A stretch of 55,076 nt of DNA from Eubacteriales bacterium. GTDB taxonomy: Bacteria; Bacillota; Clostridia; Lachnospirales; Lachnospiraceae. The DNA lies in assembly GCA_030536575.1 (NCBI GenBank), contig JAUNPS010000023.1:16672-71747 (forward strand). Direction: 5' to 3'. Of the stretch, positions 26,255 to 33,860 are shown in pieces. Below the pieces are notes generated by a model. The model did not search any database, was not told the origin of the DNA, and saw only the letters and a program-made list of their open reading frames with translations. A program made the position numbers and the translations under genes. The stretch's first letter is position 1. Each line of letters starts with the position of its first letter.

Positions 26255-27856
26255 TTACTGTAACCGTGCATACGCATCATTAAAGATCTGCTCCAATTCT
26301 TCCGACCCCTGCGCTTTCAGGCTCTCCACGAAAGAATCCCACTCATCCATCGATGTCCTTCCGGTAATAAATCCGTCAATACTCTGATTAAACAGGTTGT
26401 TCAAATTCGACTCAATCTCGGTAATCCGGGAATTCTCCTCCGTCGTAAACGGCGGCCACTGGGGATAGAACGTAATCTTCCCTTCTTCCGTCCACTGTGT
26501 CACCTTTTCGCCCTGCTCCAGCATGATCGCATTCGTGATCTGCGCATCCAGGCTCTCATCTACATACTGCGCCATTCCCTGAAGGCCCAATGCCAACGTT
26601 CCTCTGACAGCCGCCGCCACGTCGCTGGCACCCTCAGCAGCATCGAGCAGCTCCTGCGAAGTCACAATCGTCCCGTCGTCCGCAATCGTATAGTCCGTTC
26701 CCTCTTCGCCAAAGTTTGTGCACATCATTCCTTCTTCCGAATACATCCAGTTAAACAGCTCCACAACCCGCTCCGGATACTTTGTCCGGGAACTGATGAC
26801 CGTATTGTTATTCGGCCAGTCTTTCTCATAACGGTAGCTTCTCACTTCGCCGTCCTCGTTTTCCAGCGGCTCCAATACGTCAAAATATGCATTTTCGTCG
26901 ATTTCCGCCAGCGCCACATTGTATACACGGCCGATAAACGAGTTGTTGTCATAAATGCTCATCATCGTGCCATTGGACAGCTTCGCGAAATAATCATCCT
27001 TCGACATAGACGCATAGTCCGGGTCCAGAAGTCCGTCCTCATAAGCCTGCCGCAGAAATTCTACAACTCTCGTAAAGTTCTCGGAAGTCGGCCCATAAAT
27101 ATAGGAATCCGTATTCGGCTCATAATACATGCCCCTGGTCGTCTGGAACAGTGGGAATCCGCCAGTTCCCATCGCATAAGCGAAAGCCCCGATCAGATAG
27201 TTCGTCCCGTTCCTGCTACTGAAGCCATACATTTCCGGATGCGCCTCTTTAATCTTGAGCAATGCGTCATAGTATTCCTCAAACGTCGTCGGCGTCTCGA
27301 TGCCCTGTTCCTCCAGAAGATCCATCCTAAGCGCGATCATCGAAGCAATCGGCACCCGGTAATACTCTAACTTCTGGAACCCATACAGCGAACCGTCATG
27401 CTCGACCTTTTTCGTCTCGTCTACCCGGTCGTCCGCGTACATCAGGTCAAAATAATCCGTTGCAATGTCCTGATAATCGCTCAGGTTCAGGAACATTCCC
27501 GTCCCTACATACTGCGCGATCTTCTCCGAAGTCACGCCGCCCAGCACATCCGGCAGATCCCCGGACGCCAGCACCGTCGAAATCTTCGTCTCATAATCGC
27601 TGGCCGGAATCGGGTCCACCACCAGATTGATATTAAACTTTTCCTTGATCACATCGTAGATATAACCCTCCGATGGGAACTGCTGGGTAGCCGCCTCTGT
27701 CGTCATCATCGTCACCGTAATCTCCTCAGAATGGTCGATTCCGGAACTTTCTTCCGCCATCACGGTTTCTCCCGGAATACCTCCCGCCAAGATCATCGCC
27801 GCGGAAAGTGACAGTGCCCAAATTTTTTTGATTCCTTTTACTGCCTTCTGTTTCAT
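26255..27856 (-). CDS. Extracellular sugar-binding protein (LplA/YtcQ-like) of ABC importer
   Basis: A 533-residue binding protein, the long type that goes with LplB/LplC permeases. After the leader come 'EITVTMMTTEAATQQFPSEG', 'INLVVDPIPASDYETKISTV', 'LASGDLPDVLGGVTSEKIAQ' and 'VVELFNWMYSEEGMMCTNFG', all characteristic of this class. The signal sequence ends 'AAMILAGGIPGETVMAEES'. The lipobox reads L-A-G-G instead of L-A-G-C, so lipid anchoring is not possible at that site. AAAGGAGTAACAC precedes the ATG. It follows the LplC-type permease by 37 bp and precedes the GH20-like gene. Confidence 0.92.
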   Translation of the reverse strand: MKQKAVKGIKKIWALSLSAAMILAGGIPGETVMAEESSGIDHSEEITVTMMTTEAATQQFPSEGYIYDVIKEKFNINLVVDPIPASDYETKISTVLASGDLPDVLGGVTSEKIAQYVGTGMFLNLSDYQDIATDYFDLMYADDRVDETKKVEHDGSLYGFQKLEYYRVPIASMIALRMDLLEEQGIETPTTFEEYYDALLKIKEAHPEMYGFSSRNGTNYLIGAFAYAMGTGGFPLFQTTRGMYYEPNTDSYIYGPTSENFTRVVEFLRQAYEDGLLDPDYASMSKDDYFAKLSNGTMMSIYDNNSFIGRVYNVALAEIDENAYFDVLEPLENEDGEVRSYRYEKDWPNNNTVISSRTKYPERVVELFNWMYSEEGMMCTNFGEEGTDYTIADDGTIVTSQELLDAAEGASDVAAAVRGTLALGLQGMAQYVDESLDAQITNAIMLEQGEKVTQWTEEGKITFYPQWPPFTTEENSRITEIESNLNNLFNQSIDGFITGRTSMDEWDSFVESLKAQGSEELEQIFNDAYARLQ

Positions 27857-27893
27857 AGTGTTACTCCTTTCTTTTTTTGCTTTTTATATCAGG

Positions 27894-28772
27894 TCAGCCC
27901 TTCACAGAACCGACCATAACACCCTTTACAAAATACTTCTGGACGAAGGGATAAACCACGAGGATCGGAAGCATGGTTATAAAAATAACCGCATATTTGA
28001 TATTCAGACCCATGGTCGCCATATCGGAGTTCGCCGACATGGACTTGGACAGGGCCGCATCCGCCCCCAGAACAATGTTCCGCAAAATGAGCTGCATCGG
28101 GTACAGATCGCGGCTGTCCAGATAGATCAACGGCTGCAGCCACTGATTCCAGAGCCCGACCGCGTAGAACAGAACCATGGTCGCAAGAACCGCCTTTGAC
28201 ACCGGAAGTACCACCTTCCAGAACACCACCAGGTCATTTGCGCCGTCCAGTCTCGCCGATTCGAAAAGCTCTTCCGGAATCCCTGAGAAAAAGGTTCGCA
28301 TAATGATCATGTACCAGACATTGATCGCGCCCGGCAGGATAATCGCCCAGGCCGTATTTTTGATTCCAATCGACCGGATGACCATATAGTTCGAAATGAT
28401 TCCCGCATCGAAAAACATTGTAAAAAGGACGATCCCGGTTAAAATTTTCCCTCCGTAAAAATCTTTCCGTGAAAGCGGATACGCACACAAGGCAGTCATC
28501 GCAACTGCGATCAGCGTTCCGGATACCGTGTACAGCAGCGTATTCAAGTATGACCGCGGAACGTACTGGTTCGTTAAAACGGCAATGTATGCGTTCAGAT
28601 TCACCCCTTTCGGCCAAAGGACAATTTCCCCTCGCAGCACCGCATTCCCATCGCTGATGGAAACGATCAGCATGTAGTAGAGCGGATAAAGCACGGCAAT
28701 GATCATAAGGATAACAATCGCCATAACTGCCGCATTAAATGCGCGGTTTCCCGCCGAAACTTTCTTTTTCAT
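27894..28772 (-). CDS. Carbohydrate ABC transporter permease (LplC type)
   Basis: A 292-residue permease. A first membrane helix at about 14-34 ('AAVMAIVILMIIAVLYPLYY') is followed by 'MLIVSISDGNAVLRGEIVLW', a family hallmark, and the EAA loop 'FESARLDGANDLVVFWKVVL' at about residues 185-204. The C-terminal 'QKYFVKGVMVGSVKG' is typical of the LplC group. It pairs with the LplB-type gene 15 bp upstream; GGAGGCC precedes the start. The transport ATPase is not encoded here. Confidence 0.93.
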   Translation of the reverse strand: MKKKVSAGNRAFNAAVMAIVILMIIAVLYPLYYMLIVSISDGNAVLRGEIVLWPKGVNLNAYIAVLTNQYVPRSYLNTLLYTVSGTLIAVAMTALCAYPLSRKDFYGGKILTGIVLFTMFFDAGIISNYMVIRSIGIKNTAWAIILPGAINVWYMIIMRTFFSGIPEELFESARLDGANDLVVFWKVVLPVSKAVLATMVLFYAVGLWNQWLQPLIYLDSRDLYPMQLILRNIVLGADAALSKSMSANSDMATMGLNIKYAVIFITMLPILVVYPFVQKYFVKGVMVGSVKG

Positions 28773-28787
28773 TTCTGGCCTCCTTCC

Positions 28788-29642
28788 CTACCACAGACTG
28801 GTCTGCCCCATTTTCTGCGCCATTTTATTCGCCCATACCACCAGGATCAGTGCGAAGACTGCCTGGAAAATGCTTACCGCAGAACCGTAACTGTAATTCG
28901 CTTCCATCAGGCCTCGCCGATAAACATACGTCGAAATCACGTCCGCAGTCTCATAAGTTGCGCCTGTATACAATAACAGAATCTTCTCGTAACCCACGGT
29001 CAGCAGTTTTCCAACCGTAAGCAGAAACTGAATTGAAATCACCGGTGCGATTCCCGGAAGGCTCACGTGGATAAGCTGTTTCCATTTGCTTGCCCCATCG
29101 ATGGCGGCTGCCTCATAGAGCTGGGAATCCACGCCGGCCAGTGCGGATAGGTAGATGATCGAGCCCCAGCCGCATTGCTGCCAGATTTCCGAAATTACAT
29201 AGATGGGCCGGAACCAGCCAGGCTCCATCAGGAACTGGATCTTCTCCAGCCCCAGGGCTGTAAGCATCTGGTTCACCAAACCGTCATTCTGAAGAATGGT
29301 GGTAATGAAGCCGCAGACAACAACGGTCGAGAGGAAATAGGGCATATAAGAAATCGTCTGGGCCGCTTTTTTAAACCATTTATTTTTCAGCTCGTTCAGA
29401 ACCAGGGCCAGAATGATCGGCGTCGGGAAGTAAAGGACGAGCATCCATAAGTTCAGCACAATGGTGTTTTTCAGAATCCGCCAGAACCAGGGATCGGAAA
29501 TAAATTGCTTAAAATATTTCAGTCCCACAAACTTACTGCCTGAAAAGCCCGCGAATGCATTATAATCATAAAAAGCAATGCTCAGCCAGGCAATCGCGCC
29601 GTATTTAAAAACAATAAAATACAACAACGGCAGCGCAAACAT
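28788..29642 (-). CDS. Carbohydrate ABC transporter permease (LplB type), start uncertain
   Basis: A 284-residue reading from the only in-frame ATG: MFALPLLYFIVFKYGAIAWL, EAA loop 'YEAAAIDGASKWKQLIHVSL' in the second half, end 'MAQKMGQTSLW', TAG stop. The conserved N-terminal segment K-K-I-Y-R-S-R-Y-Y-Y-L precedes this ATG in frame and has no ATG, GTG or TTG before the stop of the upstream lyase. An ATG at 29677-29679, 8 bp after that stop, would read M-E-K-I-Y-R-S-R if the run of seven A (minus strand, 29669-29675) were six. The true start is therefore either that ATG with a one-base slip or indel, or a non-standard codon. No ribosome site is seen for the ATG at 29642. Together with the LplC-type gene it forms the channel. 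Confidence 0.82.
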   Translation of the reverse strand: MFALPLLYFIVFKYGAIAWLSIAFYDYNAFAGFSGSKFVGLKYFKQFISDPWFWRILKNTIVLNLWMLVLYFPTPIILALVLNELKNKWFKKAAQTISYMPYFLSTVVVCGFITTILQNDGLVNQMLTALGLEKIQFLMEPGWFRPIYVISEIWQQCGWGSIIYLSALAGVDSQLYEAAAIDGASKWKQLIHVSLPGIAPVISIQFLLTVGKLLTVGYEKILLLYTGATYETADVISTYVYRRGLMEANYSYGSAVSIFQAVFALILVVWANKMAQKMGQTSLW

Positions 29643-29687
29643 CAGGTAATAATAACGGCTTCTGTAAATTTTTTTCCATCTGCTTTT

Positions 29688-30641
29688 TTAGTAGGCAACT
29701 GCTGCATGCGGCCTCCTCCTCTCCCATGTTTTCTCTGCCTCGATCGACAGATCTCTCAGCATGATCACTTCTTTTTTATAGGTTTCCGACAATTCCCGGT
29801 AGTCTTTAACTCTGGAAAACAGATCCATCCCTACCTGTTCGAGCTGCAGGTAGTATTTCGCATTGACCGGGTAGCACTGGCGCTCAATCAGCGCGCACAT
29901 GGTCAAAAATTCTTCCAATTTTTCAACCTCACGATCCCGGCTGCGGTAATTCTCGCAGAGAATCCGGTACAAACCCGGATGCATATTCGCCATGACGCCG
30001 CTGTAGCCGTAGGCTCCTGCGCGCAGGGATTCCAGCAGGGTAGCCGTATTCGCGTTATAGAGTTTCAGATGGGAGCCCTGGCAGGCCGCCAGCTTCATCC
30101 GGATACTCTTCATATCACAGCTTGTGTCTTTCAGGAAATAAAAACGTCCGGTATCCGCGCACCATTTCGTGACTTTTTCCGAAAGAATCCGTTTATAGGG
30201 GTAAGGGCATTCGTAAAGGCCCAGGTGCATGTCCGCCGGAAGGGCTTCCAGAATCTGTTCCGTGTTTCGGATCCACACGTCGTCCGACTCCTCCTCTTTC
30301 GCCATCCGGTTCGTGATCAGGATCAGCGCGTCGATTCCCGTGGCGGCCATCTGCTGAAGTTCAAAAATCTGGTCTTCGATACGGTCGGAAATGTGGCCGG
30401 AAGCAATGACCGGAACTCTTCCATGCGTATATTCGACCACTTTTTTCGCGAGTCCGATTCGTTCTTCCAGGGTCAGGGTGAACATTTCGCTGGACTGGCA
30501 GACGGCGAAGAGACCGTTTACGCCTTCCTCGATGTACCATTCTACCAGGGGTTTTAAGGCTTTGTCGTCTACTTTGTTTTCTTTGGTGAAGGGTGTGACC
30601 ATGACCGGCCAGACGCCTCCCTGAAAATTCGCTTCTCTCAT
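29688..30641 (-). CDS. DHDPS/N-acetylneuraminate lyase-family aldolase
   Basis: A 317-residue class I aldolase of the DapA/NanA superfamily. It starts 'FQGGVWPVMVTPFTKENKVD'. The Schiff-base lysine is in 'RFYFLKDTSCDM' and the catalytic tyrosine in 'LGLYECPYPYKR'. The usual G-T-T-G-E substrate motif appears as 'AVCQSSEMFTL', so the substrate probably differs from aspartate semialdehyde and from standard sialic acid. Family members cleave or form 2-keto-3-deoxy sugar acids with pyruvate. The start is set by AGGAGGAGAAG and the frame upstream is open without a site. As first gene of the transport operon under an IclR operator, a catabolic role on a sugar acid fits best. Confidence 0.88.
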   Translation of the reverse strand: MREANFQGGVWPVMVTPFTKENKVDDKALKPLVEWYIEEGVNGLFAVCQSSEMFTLTLEERIGLAKKVVEYTHGRVPVIASGHISDRIEDQIFELQQMAATGIDALILITNRMAKEEESDDVWIRNTEQILEALPADMHLGLYECPYPYKRILSEKVTKWCADTGRFYFLKDTSCDMKSIRMKLAACQGSHLKLYNANTATLLESLRAGAYGYSGVMANMHPGLYRILCENYRSRDREVEKLEEFLTMCALIERQCYPVNAKYYLQLEQVGMDLFSRVKDYRELSETYKKEVIMLRDLSIEAEKTWERRRPHAAVAY

Positions 30642-30743
30642 TCTGCTTCTCCTCCTGTCGCATTTCTTTCTTTTTCTCTTTTTCCCTTTGTGTGCGTGAT
30701 TTCCGTGGATTCTCCTTTCGATTCCTTCGGCAGTTTCTTTTTT

Positions 30744-30768
30744 GTTCTCTAATGCAGAACAGTGTTCC
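30744..30768. promoter_or_regulatory. Candidate IclR-protein operator before the lyase gene
   Basis: GTTCT (30744-30748), seven bases, AGAAC (30756-30760), three bases, GTTCC (30764-30768). The same spacing and half-sites occur before the IclR gene at 31592-31616. It is about 105 bp upstream of the lyase start codon. Confidence 0.65.
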
Positions 30769-30780
30769 CAATATTTGGTA

Positions 30781-30805
30781 TGCAAAAACTGTCTCGAAGA
30801 CAGTT
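30781..30805 (-). terminator. Terminator after the IclR-type gene
   Basis: AACTGTCT, loop TCG, AGACAGTT, followed by TTTGC on the minus strand, 13 bp after the IclR stop codon. The 8-bp stem has a short T-run. Confidence 0.6.
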
Positions 30806-30818
30806 CTTGGTTTTCTTT

Positions 30819-31580
30819 TTACAGACGCGCTTCAATCTTCCGGACTTTTTTCGCCAATGCCTGGGCCAGTTCCTCGATCCGCGCTTCTTCGAAGCGGAGG
30901 GAGGGGCCGCTGACGCTGATGGCGGCTTCTACTTTCCGCTGTTTATTAAAAATCGGCATAGCGACGCATTTGATTCCGAATTCGTGTTCCATGTTATCGA
31001 CGGCGTAGCCTCTCTGCCGGGTGAGGGCCAGTTCTTCCCGCAGCTTCTCCGGGTCGGTGATGGTGTAGTCGGTGAAGGCGGTGAGACCTTCTTTCAGACA
31101 GAACTCCAACTGTTCGGGAAGGTAGGCCAGCATGGCTTTTCCGATTCCGGTGCAGTACAGCTTCGCCCGCTCGCCGGCGATCGTCCGCATCAGGTAGAAG
31201 GACTCCTGGGGATAGGTAGAGGAAATATAGATCACTTCGTCTTTATACGGAATACCGAGATAGACCCGCTCGCCGCTGAAGTCGGACAGCTCCTGCATAT
31301 AAGGCATGGCAATGTTCCCGATGATCAGTTCGTCGCCAAGGGCGTGGCTTAAGGTATAGAGGGCCATTCCGAGCTGGTATTTTCCGGTTTCCGGGTCCTG
31401 TTTCAGGTACTCCATGGCGGTGAAGGTGGTCAGGATGTTATGGACGTTACTCTTGTTCAGGCCAAGGTATTCGCTGAGTTCGGTGACGCCCCAACTGCTC
31501 TTAACAGCAAAGCAATTCAGAATTTCGAGGGCTTTTTGCAGGCTTTTTACTTTGATCTCATATTCCGGTATCATTTTCAT
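30819..31580 (-). CDS. IclR-family transcriptional regulator
   Basis: A 253-residue regulator. The N-terminal winged helix 'KALEILNCFAVKSSWGVTEL' (about residues 15-34) and 'LGLNKSNVHNILTTFTAMEY' (about 39-58) is followed by an IclR effector domain from about 75 to 250 ('GERVYLGIPYKDEVIYISST', 'CTGIGKAMLAYLPEQLEF', 'GIKCVAMPIFNKQRKVEAAI', 'VSGPSLRFEEARIEELAQAL'). Members bind small acids or sugars and usually repress. GGAGGAGCT precedes the ATG. The same compound operator lies before this gene and the lyase gene, so it probably regulates itself and the downstream catabolic operon. Confidence 0.94.
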   Translation of the reverse strand: MKMIPEYEIKVKSLQKALEILNCFAVKSSWGVTELSEYLGLNKSNVHNILTTFTAMEYLKQDPETGKYQLGMALYTLSHALGDELIIGNIAMPYMQELSDFSGERVYLGIPYKDEVIYISSTYPQESFYLMRTIAGERAKLYCTGIGKAMLAYLPEQLEFCLKEGLTAFTDYTITDPEKLREELALTRQRGYAVDNMEHEFGIKCVAMPIFNKQRKVEAAISVSGPSLRFEEARIEELAQALAKKVRKIEARL

Positions 31581-31591
31581 AGCTCCTCCGT

Positions 31592-31616
31592 GTTCTGTAT
31601 TGTAGAACTCTGTTCT
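31592..31616. promoter_or_regulatory. Candidate IclR-protein operator before its own gene
   Basis: GTTCT (31592-31596), seven bases, AGAAC (31604-31608), three bases, GTTCT (31612-31616). It lies between the promoter and the start codon, a position suited to repression. Confidence 0.65.
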
Positions 31617-31630
31617 TTAATTATGAAAAC

Positions 31631-31659
31631 ATTCTAACATACCTCGTCTTTGTTTTCAA
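31631..31659 (-). promoter_or_regulatory. Promoter of the IclR-type gene
   Basis: TTGAAA (31654-31659) and TAGAAT (31631-31636) on the minus strand, 17-bp spacer, 50 bp before the start codon. Confidence 0.7.
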
Positions 31660-31740
31660 TTCACATTTTTTACAGTTTCGACAAAATTTTTTCATGCATT
31701 TTGCACAAGTATCCATCTCATCGTCCTGACAACAATTCGA

Positions 31741-31809
31741 TTATGTCAGCATTTTCCCCTCCAGATAAGAACATCTCAAATAATCCGGGTTCGTATAATA
31801 TACATTCGA
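31741..31809 (-). pseudogene. 3' end of the DUF3791 gene, cut off by the IS
   Basis: Reading 31809 to 31741 on the minus strand gives S-N-V-Y-Y-T-N-P-D-Y-L-R-C-S-Y-L-E-G-K-M-L-T and TAA. This is in the style of DUF3791 C-termini and is in frame with the 5' part (33860-33555) once bases 31810-33554 are removed. Confidence 0.75.
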
Positions 31810-31960
31810 AGTGACATCCTCCCGCCGCTTATAGAAGCGGGGGCTTCCTCCTGTAAATCCAGGCAGGCGGTTCTCGTTCGATCGTACTGGCGTACTAAGC
31901 ATAAGCGAGCTATCCCCGTGTGTCCCACGGTTCTATGACAAAACTATGCGGTTACTAACC
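31810..31960 (-). ncRNA. Predicted omega-RNA (right-end guide scaffold of TnpB)
   Basis: In IS605-type elements the 3' end of tnpB and the right end form the scaffold of an RNA that guides TnpB, with the guide coming from flanking DNA. Here the scaffold would cover the tnpB end and the right-end hairpins. The guide would start at 31809 reading TCGAATGTATATTATACG, from the interrupted DUF3791 gene. The 5' limit is approximate. It is based on family knowledge plus the mapped boundary. Confidence 0.5.
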
Positions 31961-33038
31961 GCATGCCCTCGTTTCTGATATTTATTGCGGCGTTTTCGTC
32001 TCGGTCGTGATGAGCGCCACACTCAGGACAATCCCATACTCTGACAGACAAATCCTTTGTATCGGGATTCTTGTACCCACAGCTGGAACATATTTGAGAG
32101 CTTGCAAAAAACCTATCCACCTTTACAAGCAGCTTGTCCTGCTCTTCCAGTTTGTACTGCGGGAACGACGTAAACATTCCCCAGCCGTTATCGGATACGG
32201 ACTTACCAAATCGCAAGGACTGTGACATTGCTTTCATATCCAGATCTTCTATACATACGCAATCATTGGCTTTGGCTATCTGCCGTGACTGCTTATGCAA
32301 GAAATCTTTGCGTTGGTTCGCAACTTTTTCGTGCAGTTTCGCTACCTTGATTCGCTGTTTCCTACGATTATTTGAGCCTTTCTGCATTTTGGAAAGTTTT
32401 CGTTGTTCATGTTTTAATCGCTTTTCAGCTTGTCTGTAATACCCCGGATAAGCCGGTTCTTTCCCGTCACTATCTTTATAAAGCTCATGCATCGAGAAGT
32501 CCAGACCCAGAAAAGTTTGCGGCTCTTTTTCCTGTACTTGTTTTTCGTACTCAAAAAGAATGCTCGCATAATACTTTCCGCTTGGGGTTTGACTTACAGT
32601 GACAGATTTTAGCTTGTAATTTGCCGGTATTTGCCTGTGCTGTTTCACTTTTACAAGACCGACTTTCGGAAGTCTGATACAGCCATTCTCAATAATGATA
32701 TTGCCGTTAATATAGTTTGTCGTATAGCTCCTGTGATTTGACTTCTTAGACTTGAATTTCGGAAAACCCATTTTAGGATTTCTGAAAAAGTTGTTATAGG
32801 CTGTCTGTAAATTCATCTGGGCATTTGCAAGTGCAAGGCTGTCAACCTCCTTCAGCCACCCAAACTCTTTTTTATATTGGGCTGGGGTGTTATTCAGCTT
32901 CTGCTTTGTTTCTTCATAGCACTTGATTTTATCAGACAACATACGGTTGTAAATGAATCTTACACAGCCGAAAGTCTTAGCAAGCATTGTTTGTTGCTCC
33001 ATATCGGGGTATATTCTGAATTTATATGCTTTATTCAA
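31944..33038 (-). CDS. tnpB: TnpB RNA-guided nuclease of IS200/IS605 element
   Basis: A 364-residue TnpB, about the size of short family members. The RuvC residues are present: D180 in 'FLGLDFSMHEL', E264 in 'VCIEDLDMKAMSQSL' and D347 in 'HHDRDENAAINIRNEG'. The zinc ribbon is complete (C317-S-S-C320 and C337-P-E-C340). The N-terminus 'NKAYKFRIYPDMEQQTMLAK' is the usual one. The start codon is TTG at 33036-33038, overlapping the tnpA stop, so translation is coupled. TnpB cuts DNA next to a short motif at sites matching its guide RNA and promotes retention of the element. All catalytic parts are present, so it is probably active. Confidence 0.93.
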   Translation of the reverse strand: MNKAYKFRIYPDMEQQTMLAKTFGCVRFIYNRMLSDKIKCYEETKQKLNNTPAQYKKEFGWLKEVDSLALANAQMNLQTAYNNFFRNPKMGFPKFKSKKSNHRSYTTNYINGNIIIENGCIRLPKVGLVKVKQHRQIPANYKLKSVTVSQTPSGKYYASILFEYEKQVQEKEPQTFLGLDFSMHELYKDSDGKEPAYPGYYRQAEKRLKHEQRKLSKMQKGSNNRRKQRIKVAKLHEKVANQRKDFLHKQSRQIAKANDCVCIEDLDMKAMSQSLRFGKSVSDNGWGMFTSFPQYKLEEQDKLLVKVDRFFASSQICSSCGYKNPDTKDLSVRVWDCPECGAHHDRDENAAINIRNEGMRLVTA

Positions 33039-33439
33039 TATTTTTCACCCTGACTTTCGATATACTTTTTTATTACTTCGATAGGCGCTCCGCCTGTTGT
33101 AAGTAAGCAAAAGCTCTGGCGCCAAAAATATTCTTTCCACAGTTTTTGCTTTATCTGCGGAAATTCTTTTTTCAGAAGTCTGCTGCTTGCACTCTTATAA
33201 GCATTTATGAATTTGCTGATTTCCGTGTTTGGGTGTGCCTTGAACATAGTATGCACATGGTCTTTATCATGGTTCTATTCCTGTAATGTGATATTGTAAT
33301 TTGGTGCAATATACTCAAATATCTCTTTCGCCCTGTTGGAAACACTATCATCAAACACTTCCCTGCGGTATTTTACAACAAGTACAAGATGGTAATGTAA
33401 CAAAAATACTGAATGTGCATTATTGTCTAATTTCATCAT
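33035..33439 (-). pseudogene. tnpA: TnpA (Y1 HUH transposase) with one in-frame amber codon
   Basis: From ATGATG at 33434-33439 the frame reads M-M-K-L-D-N-N-A-H-S-V-F-L-L-H-Y-H-L and continues to 'YNITLQE'. It then meets TAG at 33275-33277 where relatives have the tryptophan of 'QEWNHDKDHVH', and resumes with 'NHDKDHVHTMFKAHPNTEIS' to the end. The HUH pair (H-V-H) and the catalytic tyrosine (in 'EVIKKYIESQG') are both present. The full product would be 134 residues with the amber read through. A single TGG-to-TAG change explains it. A 73-residue piece from the ATG at 33256 lacks the HUH part. Confidence 0.85.
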
Positions 33440-33524
33440 ATTTCAGCCACCTATCATGTTTCGACTGAATACAGTATAGCACATGTGACAAGCATATATT
33501 GAGAGCGCAATTCAGCCCTTCACC

Positions 33525-33860
33525 TTAGAGGTGGGGGACTTCTTGCTGATATCTGTTAAAATCCGAAGCAAGTACCAATTCCTGGTAAAGCATTCCGATC
33601 GAAGTAAAGGCAGGCACTTCATAACGGCATTCTTTTACCGTATCAAATGTTCCATCCGCAATCCCATAATCTTCAATCAATTCATCCGATACCTGTTCAA
33701 AAGAAAGGCAATGATTGACTTCCGCAATTCTTAATTGACGTTCCAGATCCTTTTTGGAAAAATACCGGATAATATCCTGCCTATGATTTTTTGTTTTTCT
33801 CGCTAAAAATTCGATCAAACAACAAACATAATAAATATCATCTTTCTGCTTTTCCGTCAT
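33525..33860 (-). pseudogene. DUF3791-family protein, 3' end interrupted by the IS
   Basis: The start M-T-E-K-Q-K-D-D follows AGGGGAG. Typical DUF3791 sequence follows: 'YYVCCLIEFLARKTKNHRQD', 'AEVNHCLSFEQVSDELIEDY' and 'CRYEVPAFTSIGMLYQELVL'. The native frame runs to 33555 ('ASDFN'); codons after that are IS sequence and end at 33525. The missing end lies at 31741-31809. DUF3791 genes commonly stand with DUF3990 genes, and here the start overlaps the end of the DUF3990 frame by 23 bp. The pair resembles a toxin-antitoxin module, but I know of no firm function. Nearly all of the protein is still encoded, so it may remain partly functional. Confidence 0.8.

Larger units (their letters stand above)
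31810..33554 (-). mobile_element. IS200/IS605-family insertion sequence (tnpA amber, tnpB intact)
   Basis: A 1745-bp element defined by restoring the DUF3791 reading frame. The upstream flank on the minus strand ends TTTTAAC and the downstream flank begins TCGAAT. There are no terminal inverted repeats and no target duplication, as expected for this family. Subterminal hairpins are CACCT-TAG-AGGTG (33521-33533) at the left end and CCGCTT-ATAG-AAGCGG (31825-31840) at the right end. It contains tnpA and tnpB in the same direction with a 4-bp overlap. Transposition in cis is doubtful because tnpA has a premature stop. Confidence 0.85.
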
